Assembly (NCBI RefSeq): GCF_020271745.1
Contig: NZ_CP084296.1
Coordinates: 1,798,001 to 1,862,000, forward strand
Origin: Providencia alcalifaciens
GTDB lineage: Bacteria > Pseudomonadota > Gammaproteobacteria > Enterobacterales > Enterobacteriaceae
DNA length: 64,000 bases
Reading direction: 5' to 3'
The position numbers were made by a program, and so were the translations under genes. Shown here piece by piece: positions 1-8,549 of the stretch; position 1 is the first letter of the stretch, and the number at the start of each line of letters is the position of its first letter. Under the pieces are notes generated by a model that worked only from the letters and a program-made list of their open reading frames with translations, was not told the origin of the DNA and did not search any database.

Positions 1-189
1 AAAGGTAAGACGGAAGTTGCTAATTTTGAACCTATTATGGTTCCACCACGTGGTGAAACTAGCTTAGGCAAAAATACAGGGGATATCGGGACATCACCAA
101 CCTTAGTATATCTCAATGATTTTGGCGGTACGATTGATTTGAAATTTAACTGCAGCGCGGTTGAGTGTTCTGTCGTACCTAGAAAATAA
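1..189 (+). CDS. Fimbrial periplasmic chaperone, C-terminal fragment (PapD/MrpD-like)
   Basis: The window opens inside this gene; 62 residues and the stop codon are present. The fragment matches the end of the second immunoglobulin-like domain of PapD-type chaperones, which hold pilus subunits in the periplasm and deliver them to the usher. The supporting signature is a YLNDFGG turn followed by a strand and two cysteines near the C-terminus. The downstream gene begins 11 bases after the stop on the same strand, as expected for an MR/P-like order of chaperone then minor subunits. The start and first domain lie outside the window, so the exact family member cannot be named. Confidence 0.8.
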   Translation, partial: KGKTEVANFEPIMVPPRGETSLGKNTGDIGTSPTLVYLNDFGGTIDLKFNCSAVECSVVPRK

Positions 190-200
190 GGTCTACCGCT

Positions 201-692
201 ATGATGTCTATTAAAAATTTAGCCAAGGTATTATTGATATCATCGACTCTTTTTACGTCAGGTGCCTTTGGATTTTCAGGCTACCTGTATATAGAAATTA
301 AAGGTGTCGTCTTATCCAAACCCTGCCAGATTAATAATGGACAAGCCATAGAGGTCAATTTTGGTGATGTCATGACTACGCGTATTGAAGGTGAAGTGTA
401 TAAACAGCCAATGGAGTACACAATTACCTGTCAAGACGGCGTTCAACCAAAATTGAATATGTATATTGACGGCACACCCGCAGCGTTTGACCAGCGGGTG
501 CTTAAAACGAGTGTCGATAATCTCGGTGTCCTTTTTAAGGCGGATGCTACTGATTTCCCATTAAAGAGTAAGCGTGGTTTTAACTTTGCATCACCAGCTA
601 AATTATTTGCGGTATTGGTGAAGAAAAGTGGCGCTGATTTACCAGCGAAAGCCTTTACGGCCAATGCAACACTCAAAGTCGAGTATCAATAA
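201..692 (+). CDS. Minor fimbrial subunit (MrpE-position pilin)
   Basis: A 163-residue pilin-type protein with an N-terminal signal peptide (residues 1-25) and the usual pilin landmarks: a cysteine in a KPCQINNG context near residue 40, a VNFGD strand shortly after, a second cysteine near residue 76, and a C-terminal KVEYQ strand that would be donated or capped in the usher pathway. The start has two consecutive ATG codons; the first sits 9 bases after AAGG. It lies between the chaperone and two similar pilins. By position it corresponds to MrpE of the Proteus mirabilis MR/P operon, but sequence alone only supports a minor pilin or adaptor. It would be exported and assembled near the fibre tip. 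Confidence 0.8.
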   Translation: MMSIKNLAKVLLISSTLFTSGAFGFSGYLYIEIKGVVLSKPCQINNGQAIEVNFGDVMTTRIEGEVYKQPMEYTITCQDGVQPKLNMYIDGTPAAFDQRVLKTSVDNLGVLFKADATDFPLKSKRGFNFASPAKLFAVLVKKSGADLPAKAFTANATLKVEYQ

Positions 693-703
693 GGGTGATA
701 AAC

Positions 704-1198
704 ATGCGGGACATTTATAAACTTATTGGGGTGTTTTTACTGTTTATCTTATTCCCTTTCTCTTCAACGGCGAGAGATAACGAAACAGACATTTTAATTC
801 AAGGTAATTTAATCACTCCGCCGCCGTGCCATATTGATAATGGTAAAGATATTGAAGTGGATTTTGGTAACGTTTCTATTAAATCCATCCAAGGTAATGC
901 CCAAAAAAGACAAGTGAATTACCAAATCCAGTGTGAAGAAAACAAGAACAACTGGGCCATGTATTTAACGTTAAATGGCGCAAAAAGTACGTTTGATACC
1001 AACGGGTTGAATACAGGCATTACTAACCTCGCGGTTAAATTTCAACTGGGCGATCAAACTTTAGATTTAGGCAAAAAATATTTAATTAACCCAAGTAACC
1101 CTGGGATACTTTGGGCTGTATTGGTTCGTGATGGTAATAAAGAGCTGAAAACGGGCGACTTTCTTGCAAACGGAACCATGCTGGTGGAGTACCAATAA
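704..1198 (+). CDS. Minor fimbrial subunit (MrpF-position pilin)
   Basis: A pilin-domain protein of about 164 residues, clearly paralogous to the gene before it: signal peptide, a PPPCHIDNG motif, a VDFGNV strand, a second cysteine, and a C-terminal MLVEYQ strand. I prefer the ATG, which has AAGGG eight bases upstream; an in-frame GTG nine bases earlier (695) is the alternative. The stop overlaps the next ATG as TAATG, which suggests translational coupling and equal production of tip-adaptor subunits. Its role is inferred from the family and from its place between chaperone and adhesin genes. Confidence 0.8.
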   Translation: MRDIYKLIGVFLLFILFPFSSTARDNETDILIQGNLITPPPCHIDNGKDIEVDFGNVSIKSIQGNAQKRQVNYQIQCEENKNNWAMYLTLNGAKSTFDTNGLNTGITNLAVKFQLGDQTLDLGKKYLINPSNPGILWAVLVRDGNKELKTGDFLANGTMLVEYQ

Positions 1199-1749
1199 TG
1201 AATAAGAAAATACGTTTTGGAATTTTATTTGCATTACTGGGAAACCTCGCTGCGGTAGCAGCGATGCCTGCGCAAGCGGCACAGAATAATATGAAAATAA
1301 CAGGGACGCTGGTAAATGCACCTTGTGTGGTATTACCAGAAAATTCAAAGGTTGAAGTCGATTTTGGTGATATCCGGTTGCTGGATATCTATGAGCCGGG
1401 ATTTCAATTTCCTAATGAATCCTTCACGTTGGTGTTGTCAGATTGCGATTTGACCATTGCACAAAAATTGAAAGTGAAATTCTCAGGAACTGAAAACTTA
1501 TTGCTGCCAGGCTCCCTCGCGTTGACAGGCAGTGATTTAAACCCAGGATTAGGTATTTTTATTGAGTTAACCGATGGAACTCCGATGAAAATTAACCAAT
1601 TCTCATCGCTAATGCCAATCAGTAAAGCGGGTAAAAATGAATTACAGTTTAATTCATTTATCAAAGCAACATCGGATGTTGTGAATAATAAACAAGTGAA
1701 AGTCGGTAAAATATCAGCCACTGCAACATTTATATTTGAGTACGAATAA
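1198..1749 (+). CDS. Fimbrial subunit (MrpG-position pilin)
   Basis: A 183-residue pilin-like protein with a long signal peptide ending near an AQAA site around residue 28. It carries the paired-cysteine pilin fold (VNAPCVVLPENSK, then SDCDLT) and a VEVDFGDIRLLD strand. It ends in FIFEYE rather than the VEYQ of its two neighbours, and the alternating hydrophobic C-terminal strand is kept. Its ATG shares one base with the preceding stop. In the MR/P operon the gene here, MrpG, lies just before the tip adhesin MrpH, so an adaptor linking the adhesin to the fibre is the likely role. That assignment rests on order, not on a diagnostic residue. Confidence 0.78.
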   Translation: MNKKIRFGILFALLGNLAAVAAMPAQAAQNNMKITGTLVNAPCVVLPENSKVEVDFGDIRLLDIYEPGFQFPNESFTLVLSDCDLTIAQKLKVKFSGTENLLLPGSLALTGSDLNPGLGIFIELTDGTPMKINQFSSLMPISKAGKNELQFNSFIKATSDVVNNKQVKVGKISATATFIFEYE

Positions 1750-1814
1750 CTTTATTATCAAAGTATACATCTTTGATTTAACTAAGCTTTATTAAGTAAA
1801 TAAAGAGAACTGAA

Positions 1815-2669
1815 ATGGGAAAACGAATTCAAAGGTTATTTTTAATACCGTTGCTTTTTATAAGCTCCCTTGGTTATGGGTCGACGTATTTCTCATATGT
1901 TGAAAATATTGTCTCTTCAGGTAGTAGTCATATCTATTATTACCAATTTGATTATTGGAACGCGAGCTATCCTACGGAACCAAACCCATGTGTTTCTGTT
2001 CTCGGTTCAGGAGGTGCTAAGAACTGTTATTTTACGATTAACCATTTACATACATCTCCAAATATTGGGGGAGCCGGGTCTCGTAAAGACTGGGAGTGCT
2101 CCATAAATTTTGCGACTTACCCAACGATGCAATCAATTATCGATGCAGCGCAAAGCCAATGTGGTTTGAGTTTTCCTAAACGAGGGGAAACCCGCCACTC
2201 CGGATCTATTAAAGCAGATGAGTGTGTTGGTTTCTTTTTAGATACAAACCGCACTAGTGGCTCTGCGAAAATGTTACCCGGTGGAATCTGTGGTATTGCG
2301 CCGCCACCTGCTGGTAAGTGCTATTTCAGTTATGTTGCAAATAACCGAATGGAATTAGACCACGGTACATTGAATATTGGGGAGTTGAATGGAGATAAGC
2401 AGAGTGGATTTTTCTCTGTTGTTTGTAACCAAAATATGCGAGTAAAAGTTTCTTCAAACATGTTGCAAGAGTATGTGAATTTACGTCCGAATGGTGAGCT
2501 GATGTCACGAGTGACATTGAACGGTCAACCTGCATGGTCTGGCACCATTATCAATGCAAGAGCAAATACGAATGAGATTGTGACGGTAGAATCTGTATTG
2601 AAAACGAATGGTACGGTTGAACCGGGTAATTTTAGTGGTGTGATTACACTGGTAATGACCATTCCATGA
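1815..2669 (+). CDS. mrpH: MrpH-like fimbrial tip adhesin with a predicted zinc site
   Basis: A 284-residue exported protein with two parts: an N-terminal receptor-binding region (about 24-160, rich in Cys, Tyr and Ser) and a C-terminal pilin domain (about 165-284, starting at GKCYFSY and ending in an alternating hydrophobic strand). Length and architecture match tip adhesins. In P. mirabilis MrpH, three histidines in an HxH plus H pattern bind zinc and are needed for biofilm formation. Here His77 and His79 (NHLHT) and His128 (TRHSG) fall in the same arrangement, so I infer a metal-dependent adhesin. It follows three minor pilins and is the last fimbrial gene. No MrpJ-type regulator follows; a terminator comes instead. 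Confidence 0.72.
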   Translation: MGKRIQRLFLIPLLFISSLGYGSTYFSYVENIVSSGSSHIYYYQFDYWNASYPTEPNPCVSVLGSGGAKNCYFTINHLHTSPNIGGAGSRKDWECSINFATYPTMQSIIDAAQSQCGLSFPKRGETRHSGSIKADECVGFFLDTNRTSGSAKMLPGGICGIAPPPAGKCYFSYVANNRMELDHGTLNIGELNGDKQSGFFSVVCNQNMRVKVSSNMLQEYVNLRPNGELMSRVTLNGQPAWSGTIINARANTNEIVTVESVLKTNGTVEPGNFSGVITLVMTIP

Positions 2670-2720
2670 TGTAAAGCGTTAAGAATTTTGTATTCGTCAT
2701 TTTCCCATGTTGACGGTTTT

Positions 2721-2757
2721 GCCTACTTAAACGTAAATGTTAGTAGGCTTTTTTTTA
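2721..2757 (+). terminator. Rho-independent terminator of the fimbrial operon
   Basis: GCCTACTTAA pairs with TTAGTAGGC across a short loop and is followed by eight T residues. It lies about 50 bases after the adhesin stop, between converging genes, and marks the end of the fimbrial operon. Confidence 0.85.
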
Positions 2758-2815
2758 TCTTTTTTATTTATTCTAAAGTACATGTTTTTAATATAGATCT
2801 TATTAAAATTTATGA

Positions 2816-3292
2816 TTATTCAACATAACAAGTGAAGGCAGAATAGGCCTCATCCTTCAAAATATAAACATTATCTTCCATTCTCGTAACATTCACATAA
2901 TATTTTATTTTGTCTTTTTCCAATTGAATGAAATTGGAGAATACTTCATTGGGGGTACTATCAGAGTTTGTCACTGATGAAGAATTCATAACGATTGAGT
3001 AATTACCCTTATTATCTACAGGTGTATAGGAAAAATAAATAGCACGATCTAATCGATAAGTTGTTTCTTGGTTTTTTATATAACCATAAAAATTCATTCT
3101 GCCATTATGATTATCTGAAACCTGTAATGAAATTTTAGATTTAAGGGTAATGCCATCCGGTGTGCCATTTTCTTTTATCCAAACAACTTCAGAATGACAA
3201 AGTTTTACATTATTTTTATCTTTTGCAAAGGTAACATAGGTAATGGGGATAATAACCGCCGCTAGAGCTGCAGTAATAAGATACTTTTTCAT
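2816..3292 (-). CDS. FidL-like exported protein
   Basis: A 158-residue protein with one N-terminal hydrophobic segment (about 5-22, a signal peptide or membrane anchor) and a periplasmic domain with cysteines near both ends (KLCHSEV and FTCYVE). It resembles the FidL-like family of enterobacterial membrane proteins, which are usually encoded directly downstream of MarT/CadC-type winged-helix membrane regulators. That is the context here: its ATG follows the regulator stop codon without a gap (TAAATG). Function is not established; a partner of the regulator's periplasmic sensor is the natural guess. The regulator upstream has an in-frame stop, so this gene may be poorly expressed or a remnant. 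Confidence 0.62.
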   Translation of the reverse strand: MKKYLITAALAAVIIPITYVTFAKDKNNVKLCHSEVVWIKENGTPDGITLKSKISLQVSDNHNGRMNFYGYIKNQETTYRLDRAIYFSYTPVDNKGNYSIVMNSSSVTNSDSTPNEVFSNFIQLEKDKIKYYVNVTRMEDNVYILKDEAYSAFTCYVE

Positions 3293-4252
3293 TTAAATTC
3301 TCTGATCGTTAATGGAAATACAGTCAAACTTATTATTTTTTTCTTTGCAAACGCTAATTGCAGCATTTTTATCGAATGAGTAAGAGGTATTGATATCAGA
3401 AAGAACAATAATTCGCTTTGGTTCTTCGCAGGCAATATTATATTTATCTAGCTTTTTATTAATAAAATCGAGATTGGTTTTTTTTGCTTGTTCATTCATT
3501 TTGATGGGAGATTGAAATACGCAATTACCTCGGCTTCCAAACGTTGTATAGCTATTCCCTTCATTACCATTTGGCTTCAATTGCTTGATAAACAAGTAAA
3601 ATAATCCAATTAAGATGAGTGAGATGATAGCAACTAAAAGTATTTTACCTTTTAGATTACCATTTTTAGTGGTAATTACTTCTGAAGTTGCAATGGATTT
3701 TGGTTTTGAATCATCAGCATTGCTACTTATTGAAGTGTCAAGTACCACAGTTTGATCCACACCATCTGAAATAGAGACTTTTGTCAGTTCGGTATTTTGA
3801 GATATTAGTAAATTCTTAGATGGGGTGATAAGTGTTTCTGTTATACCATAATTATCTGAAGTGATAATTTCACTGGATACAGTGTTTTTGTTATCATTAT
3901 CCATTGCAATACTGGATAGATGGCTATCGATTCTAAATCCTTTTTTAGGAACCGTAACAATTGTTTTTGGATCAATACCGACCAGCTCGAGTTTTTTTCT
4001 TATTTCACTGATATAGGTGTTTAAATTATTATTTGAGCCAACCAGACCATATTCTTCCCAAACATTTGTAAGAAGTTCGTCTCGAGTAGCAATTCCTTTC
4101 TTTAAATTTAACAAAAGGATTTCACCAAATAATCGAGCGGCAGGTTTGGATAATTAAATATGTTGATCTGGATCATCTTTTAGAAAAATACGACTTGTCC
4201 TTTGCTCAAAAATAAACTTGTTATCGATTGTATAATCATGTTTTTCAATCAT
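3293..4252 (-). pseudogene. CadC/MarT-like membrane-bound winged-helix regulator with in-frame stop
   Basis: Read from the ATG at 4252, one frame gives a transcriptional regulator of about 319 residues: an N-terminal winged-helix domain (about 1-105, including NNLNTYISEIRKKLE and VPKKGFRI), a Ser/Asn-rich linker, one transmembrane helix (KILLVAIISLILIGLFYLF) and a periplasmic domain with cysteines. Codon 33 is TAA (4154-4156, minus strand), followed in the same frame by LSKPAARLFGEILLLN, typical winged-helix sequence. No frameshift is needed, so a single CAA-to-TAA change would explain it. A TTG at 4114 could restart translation, but would give a protein lacking the first part of the DNA-binding domain. 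Either a pseudogene, a readthrough gene or a sequencing error. Confidence 0.75.
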
Positions 4253-4663
4253 AGTTACTATCAGCTCTCTGAAATTCAAATAATTCAATAGCTAAGCCAC
4301 TATTAATTAGTGGTTTAGTGTAATTTAAGTTAAATTTATTTTGGGGATTTATATATTTTTATTAATCTAATTATGAGTATAGTCTAAATAGGGATTGGAA
4401 TAACTTCAAGTATTCGGAGATGAGCTTTTTTGCTATAAATTAGCAAAAATATTGATTTGAATATCATATTGGATTAATAAACTATATAAAACATTATAAT
4501 CAGTTTATTATTATAAATATATTCGTTTTTGTTGTTATATCAGTAGATAAAACTAAATTTTGAGGGTATTAAGTAGAGTCTATTCGTAAGAATCATCCTA
4601 AGTGATTTAACTTAATTCGATATATAAGTTAAATTAATTGATAAGACAATTTATTTCTCCAAT
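4253..4663. other. AT-rich intergenic region, no gene seen
   Basis: About 410 very AT-rich bases upstream of the broken regulator and downstream of the TonB receptor gene. The only structure I see is a 9-bp inverted repeat TTTAACTTA...TAAGTTAAA (4606-4633). The base composition resembles the H-NS-silenced DNA common around CadC/MarT-type regulators, but no specific operator or RNA can be supported. Confidence 0.5.
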
Positions 4664-4695
4664 TATAAGGCAAGAAAGTAATATCTTGCCTTATA
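4664..4695 (-). terminator. Stem-loop after the TonB receptor gene
   Basis: A perfect 12-bp inverted repeat, TATAAGGCAAGA...TCTTGCCTTATA, with an 8-base loop begins about 10 bases beyond the receptor stop. A uniform T tract is lacking on the minus strand, so it may be a weak terminator or an RNA-stabilising hairpin. Confidence 0.5.
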
Positions 4696-4705
4696 TAATT
4701 AAGTA

Positions 4706-6736
4706 TTAGTATTTATATTCAATTCCTAGCCAATAGTTGCGACCTTCTTCTATATAGCCATCAGTATATTCATAGGACTTGTCGAACAGGTTGTTGACTG
4801 AGCTGTTCACGGATAGCCCATGTCCTAAGTCATAATCCACGCGGACATCGGTTTTGGCAAAGCCGCGAACCTTATCTTCATTATCAACATAGTTAAATGC
4901 CCAACTTCTGGCTTCTTCTGTAATCGTCAGGCTCATCGGTTGATATGGGGTAAATTTTACCCAAGCAAACGCTTTGTGAGTGGGCAGTTCTGAAACATGG
5001 CGTACGCTGTAATGTTTCGGGTCAGCGTGGATATAGCTGTAGTTCACACCCGCTTCCATCCAGTCAGTGATCTGCCCTGTGGTACCTAAATCCGCGCCGA
5101 TATAATCCACTTTGCCGCTATTACGGTTTTGCAGTAATGCGCCGCCTTTTTTATTTTCGCCTACATGGTGCGCCATAATGGCATCAGAAACGTGGTTATA
5201 GTAAGTGCTTGCGGTGTAGCTCCATACTGGGGTGAAATGCCCTTTGTAGGTTAAATCAAAGGTCAGTGCGCGTTCAGCATCTAAATGAGGGTTAATGAGG
5301 AAAGAATCATTATTCTTCATTTTGTTTTCGGTGTAGCGCTCTTTCTGAGTTGGGAAACGTGTTCTTTCGGATACAGAGAATTGAACGGTATCTTCATTTT
5401 CTAAATGGTAACGGGCCATCATTTCCCAGTTAAAGGCATGTTGGTTGTTATTGTCATAATGTTGAACGCCTTCCATTGCGCCGGTTTTTTTATTGTATAC
5501 ATAGCGTTTTCCATCATCACTATCACGCCAGTCATAGCCAATTCCGCCGATGATGTCGAGCTTATCAGTCACGACCCATTGGTATTCGGTGGAAACAGAC
5601 CATGTTTGATCTTTATAGCGGTCAAATGGATTGGTTTTATTACTGCGAGAGCGGTGAATGTCTTCTTTCCAGTGTGCGGCAAATGACAGCATATCTAAAT
5701 CACGGATGGTAAAGTCTGCACGCAAGTCGGCACCGTTGCTGTAGTCGTCATAGCGGCTGTAGTTATAAATACCTTTTTGATAATCTTTGACGGATTTGTA
5801 CTGGTGTAGCGTGTTTTTGAATGAGTCGTGATAAATGCGGCTTTGCAAGGCAATACCGTCAGTAACTTGGGTGGTGCCGTTAAAGTAGATGCTCTCTTTA
5901 TCATAAGCTGGCCACTGCCAGATTTGCTGCTTATCGGAGTTGGCATTCGGTGCACTATTTTTATCACCATCTTGCTTAATGTAAGTGACCACATACTCAT
6001 CGGTTTCTCGTGGTGTCCAGCCCATTTTCAACATTAAACGCTTATCATCGGTGGCTGAGTTAGTACGGCGTCCGTGAGTTCCTGCATTGGGGTTATTATC
6101 GTCAGAGCTAGGTAGACCCATAAATCGCTGCTTATATTGGCTGCCACTGATTTGAATAAAGCCTAAATCATTACGACCACCTAGGCGGGCACTAATGTTA
6201 TGAGCATTGTCCGAACCGCGCGCAAAGCCTTGATTGAAGCTTAAATTAGCCTCGAACGGTTTTTTTGGGGTTGCAGTGGTTAAATTGATGGCGCCGCCCA
6301 TTAAGTTCGGGCCTTGTAACAGGGAAGTATACCCCGTAGAAAGCTCGACACTCGCCAGTTCACTGGTCATAAAGCGCCCAAGGTCAAGGGTGCCATCATA
6401 AGGAACATAAGTCGGGATACCGTCGAAGAAAACAGGCACTTGGCGACTGTCAAAGCCACGTACGTTGACTTGAGTTTCGTTACGGTTACCAGATTTTTGA
6501 ATCGCCACGCCGGGTAAGGTACTGAGGGCTTGAGCGACGTTGGTTTTATTGAGTTGCTTCATTTGCGACTCAGTGATCACGTTAGCATCAGCGGCGAGTG
6601 GGGTACTCCAAACCGACATCACATCGCGGCTCGTGTCAGCTTGAGCCTGATTTTTCTCTGGGGTAGCGGTTGCTGCTTGCCCGTGTGCTGCGAATAACGC
6701 CATTCCTATCAAATAGGTAATTTGTTTTATTTTCAT
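4706..6736 (-). CDS. TonB-dependent outer-membrane receptor, probably for a molybdenum/tungsten compound
   Basis: A 676-residue protein with a signal peptide (about 1-21, ending HGQA), a plug domain (about 45-155 with VNVRGFDSRQ and FFDGIPTYVPYDG) and a 22-strand-type barrel that ends with an aromatic residue (GIEYKY), as expected for TonB-dependent transporters. It brings a scarce ligand across the outer membrane using TonB energy. Next on the same strand upstream is an ABC importer operon with ModD, and an excellent ModE-box match lies 38 bases before the start. Ligand identity is therefore inferred as molybdate, tungstate or a chelate of them rather than iron or cobalamin. It has its own promoter region, separated from modD by about 140 bases. 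Confidence 0.85.
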   Translation of the reverse strand: MKIKQITYLIGMALFAAHGQAATATPEKNQAQADTSRDVMSVWSTPLAADANVITESQMKQLNKTNVAQALSTLPGVAIQKSGNRNETQVNVRGFDSRQVPVFFDGIPTYVPYDGTLDLGRFMTSELASVELSTGYTSLLQGPNLMGGAINLTTATPKKPFEANLSFNQGFARGSDNAHNISARLGGRNDLGFIQISGSQYKQRFMGLPSSDDNNPNAGTHGRRTNSATDDKRLMLKMGWTPRETDEYVVTYIKQDGDKNSAPNANSDKQQIWQWPAYDKESIYFNGTTQVTDGIALQSRIYHDSFKNTLHQYKSVKDYQKGIYNYSRYDDYSNGADLRADFTIRDLDMLSFAAHWKEDIHRSRSNKTNPFDRYKDQTWSVSTEYQWVVTDKLDIIGGIGYDWRDSDDGKRYVYNKKTGAMEGVQHYDNNNQHAFNWEMMARYHLENEDTVQFSVSERTRFPTQKERYTENKMKNNDSFLINPHLDAERALTFDLTYKGHFTPVWSYTASTYYNHVSDAIMAHHVGENKKGGALLQNRNSGKVDYIGADLGTTGQITDWMEAGVNYSYIHADPKHYSVRHVSELPTHKAFAWVKFTPYQPMSLTITEEARSWAFNYVDNEDKVRGFAKTDVRVDYDLGHGLSVNSSVNNLFDKSYEYTDGYIEEGRNYWLGIEYKY

Positions 6737-6773
6737 TATTCATAATTTCCAGTTAATTTTTACTGCGACTGAC

Positions 6774-6801
6774 ATCGATATATTTATTTTTATATAACGA
6801 T
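6774..6801 (-). promoter_or_regulatory. ModE-box-like operator upstream of the TonB receptor
   Basis: The published ModE consensus is ATCGNTATATA-N6-TATATAACGAT. The plus strand here reads ATCGATATATT, six bases, then TATATAACGAT: only one mismatch over the 21 defined positions, with exact spacing. It sits 38 bases upstream of the receptor start, so molybdate-bound ModE would probably repress the gene. This is a consensus match by eye; binding is inferred. Confidence 0.8.
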
Positions 6802-6877
6802 GTGCGTCGCTTTTGCCATAAAACACCATCCCGCGGTTAGCCGCAGGATAAGGTTTTAAATCTATGTTATCGAATGT

Positions 6878-7723
6878 TTAAGATTTAAATATCTGTACTT
6901 TGATGTCTCTTGGATTTGCGTAATAGGGCGCCGAAGTGACCAACAGAGGAACACCTGTTTGAACGAAACTTTCGAGGGTTTGCAGGTTAACGCCTCCTGC
7001 AATGGATAAGCGGCAGCGGGATTTTTTCTTATTCACTAAGTTTTGTAATTGCTGAATCTGCTCTACGGGAAGCTTATCCAACTGCACAATATCGGCATTG
7101 GCATTAATGGCAAGTCGGGCTTGCTGATAGTCATCGGCTTCAACGATGATCTGCTTCTCAGGAGCTGAAGCTCGTAACGTATCAACATGAGACTGCCAAT
7201 CATCGGGATTGGTAAGGCAGTTGCGATGATTAGTGAATAGCAAGATAGTTTCTGCGCTGCCAGCTCGATGGATAATGCCACCACCAGCGAGGATCGCGGT
7301 TAACGCAAGGGGCTTAGTCGCGGGAATGGTTTTTCGTGTGCAAGCGAGCTGCCCATTAGGGTGATATTTTTTTAATATCGTGACCATTTGATGGGTATAG
7401 TGGCTGACGCCACCGCACCATTCCAAGACATTCTGGACTGCCTTCCACCCTTGATGTAGCGCTTCAACCGAGCCGGACGCGTTAATTAAGCGGCTTTGTG
7501 GCTCCACGATATCCCCATCACGAAATAGGCATTCGCTGTGCACGCCCAGCTTGGTGAGCATACGCTGGGCGATATCCAACCCGCTGACACAGCCACCGAG
7601 CTTGGAGGTAAAGGTCATGGTGCCTTGCTGGGTATGCAAGCCAAGGGCACGGCTGGTGAGATCCCCATACTGGATATCGTCGAGAAGCAGCTGGTCAATT
7701 AGGGTGTCAGGCAAGTAGATCAT
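6878..7723 (-). CDS. modD: ModD, nicotinate-nucleotide-pyrophosphorylase-like molybdenum utilisation protein
   Basis: A 281-residue protein of the quinolinate phosphoribosyltransferase fold, in the ModD branch: it starts with a DDIQYGDLTSRALG segment and contains TRKTIPATKPLALTAILAGG and a barrel end with SIAGGVNLQTL. ModD proteins are named from molybdenum transport operons of nitrogen fixers; their reaction is not settled. Its ATG overlaps the stop of the methyltransferase gene by four bases (ATGA), so it is the last gene of the five-gene importer operon. Its presence is the main protein-level evidence for molybdenum or tungsten specificity. A true NadC is unlikely because of the operon and the ModE-like sites. 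Confidence 0.8.
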   Translation of the reverse strand: MIYLPDTLIDQLLLDDIQYGDLTSRALGLHTQQGTMTFTSKLGGCVSGLDIAQRMLTKLGVHSECLFRDGDIVEPQSRLINASGSVEALHQGWKAVQNVLEWCGGVSHYTHQMVTILKKYHPNGQLACTRKTIPATKPLALTAILAGGGIIHRAGSAETILLFTNHRNCLTNPDDWQSHVDTLRASAPEKQIIVEADDYQQARLAINANADIVQLDKLPVEQIQQLQNLVNKKKSRCRLSIAGGVNLQTLESFVQTGVPLLVTSAPYYANPRDIKVQIFKS

Positions 7724-8538
7724 AATGTCAGTTCCGATTCATTCACCACATCCCACGACACCATCGCCCAATCGCGGGATGGGAACGGCAGGGCTTTGCC
7801 GTCTGCGGTTTGTTTTTGATAATAAACACGTAATTTTTCAATTTCTTCTTCGGTGAGATCTTTAAGCGACCAATTTACGCTGTCGATAAATGCATCCACG
7901 TTATCGAATCCACCTCGATTTGGACTTTTAATCAAGTCGACACTGGCGTGGATCCCCATTTGATGCAGAATATTCACCGCATAGATATAGGTAGGTAGGC
8001 TTACCACTTCGCGCCCAATTTCACGGATAATTTTTTCATCAATAAATGTCGGGTTAACGGTGTGCGTGGTATAGACGCGTAGGTTAGTTTGGCGATTGAG
8101 TTTTAGCATCGCGGCTTTTAAGTCATCCACAAGGGTAGAGCGAGAGGCCACAGAAATATCGGCTTTCGGTAAATCGTCCCAGCTATCTTCCCACGCGAGG
8201 GTTTTAAACTGTGCATTGGTCACGTTCATCTCTTTGGCACGAATATTGGCCATTTCGAGCATACCTGCGCTGTAGTCTATCCCAGTCACTGATTGAAATT
8301 GGTTAGCGAGATAAAGGCTAATAGAGCCAGGTCCACATCCCACATCCAGCAAGGTTTTTGCACCTGTCAAATCCATTAATTGGCGAAAGCGAATTAAGTA
8401 TGGATCGTTAGGATTGGCACAGTTTTTCGCCATTTGCGAGGCTTTTTTATCCCAATGCTCCGGCTCTTTACGAGAGCGCTGTGCTTGTTGCATATGTTGC
8501 TGGTACATTTTTGCGAAATCGAGTTGGTGAATAAGCAT
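7720..8538 (-). CDS. Class I SAM-dependent methyltransferase in the Mo/W-uptake operon
   Basis: A 272-residue Rossmann-fold methyltransferase. Motif I is LLDVGCGPGSISLYLA (around residue 60), followed by VTGIDYSAGML (acidic SAM-ribose ligand) and a C-terminal mixed region. The target is unknown. It is translationally coupled to modD and begins 11 bases after the ABC ATPase, so it probably works on the imported compound, for example processing an organic metal ligand. It could also be a small-molecule methylase recruited by chance. Methyltransferases of this type beside FecCD importers and ModD form a recurrent but unexplained association as far as I know. Confidence 0.7.
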   Translation of the reverse strand: MLIHQLDFAKMYQQHMQQAQRSRKEPEHWDKKASQMAKNCANPNDPYLIRFRQLMDLTGAKTLLDVGCGPGSISLYLANQFQSVTGIDYSAGMLEMANIRAKEMNVTNAQFKTLAWEDSWDDLPKADISVASRSTLVDDLKAAMLKLNRQTNLRVYTTHTVNPTFIDEKIIREIGREVVSLPTYIYAVNILHQMGIHASVDLIKSPNRGGFDNVDAFIDSVNWSLKDLTEEEIEKLRVYYQKQTADGKALPFPSRDWAMVSWDVVNESELTL

Positions 8539-8549
8539 GACGCTTGGCC

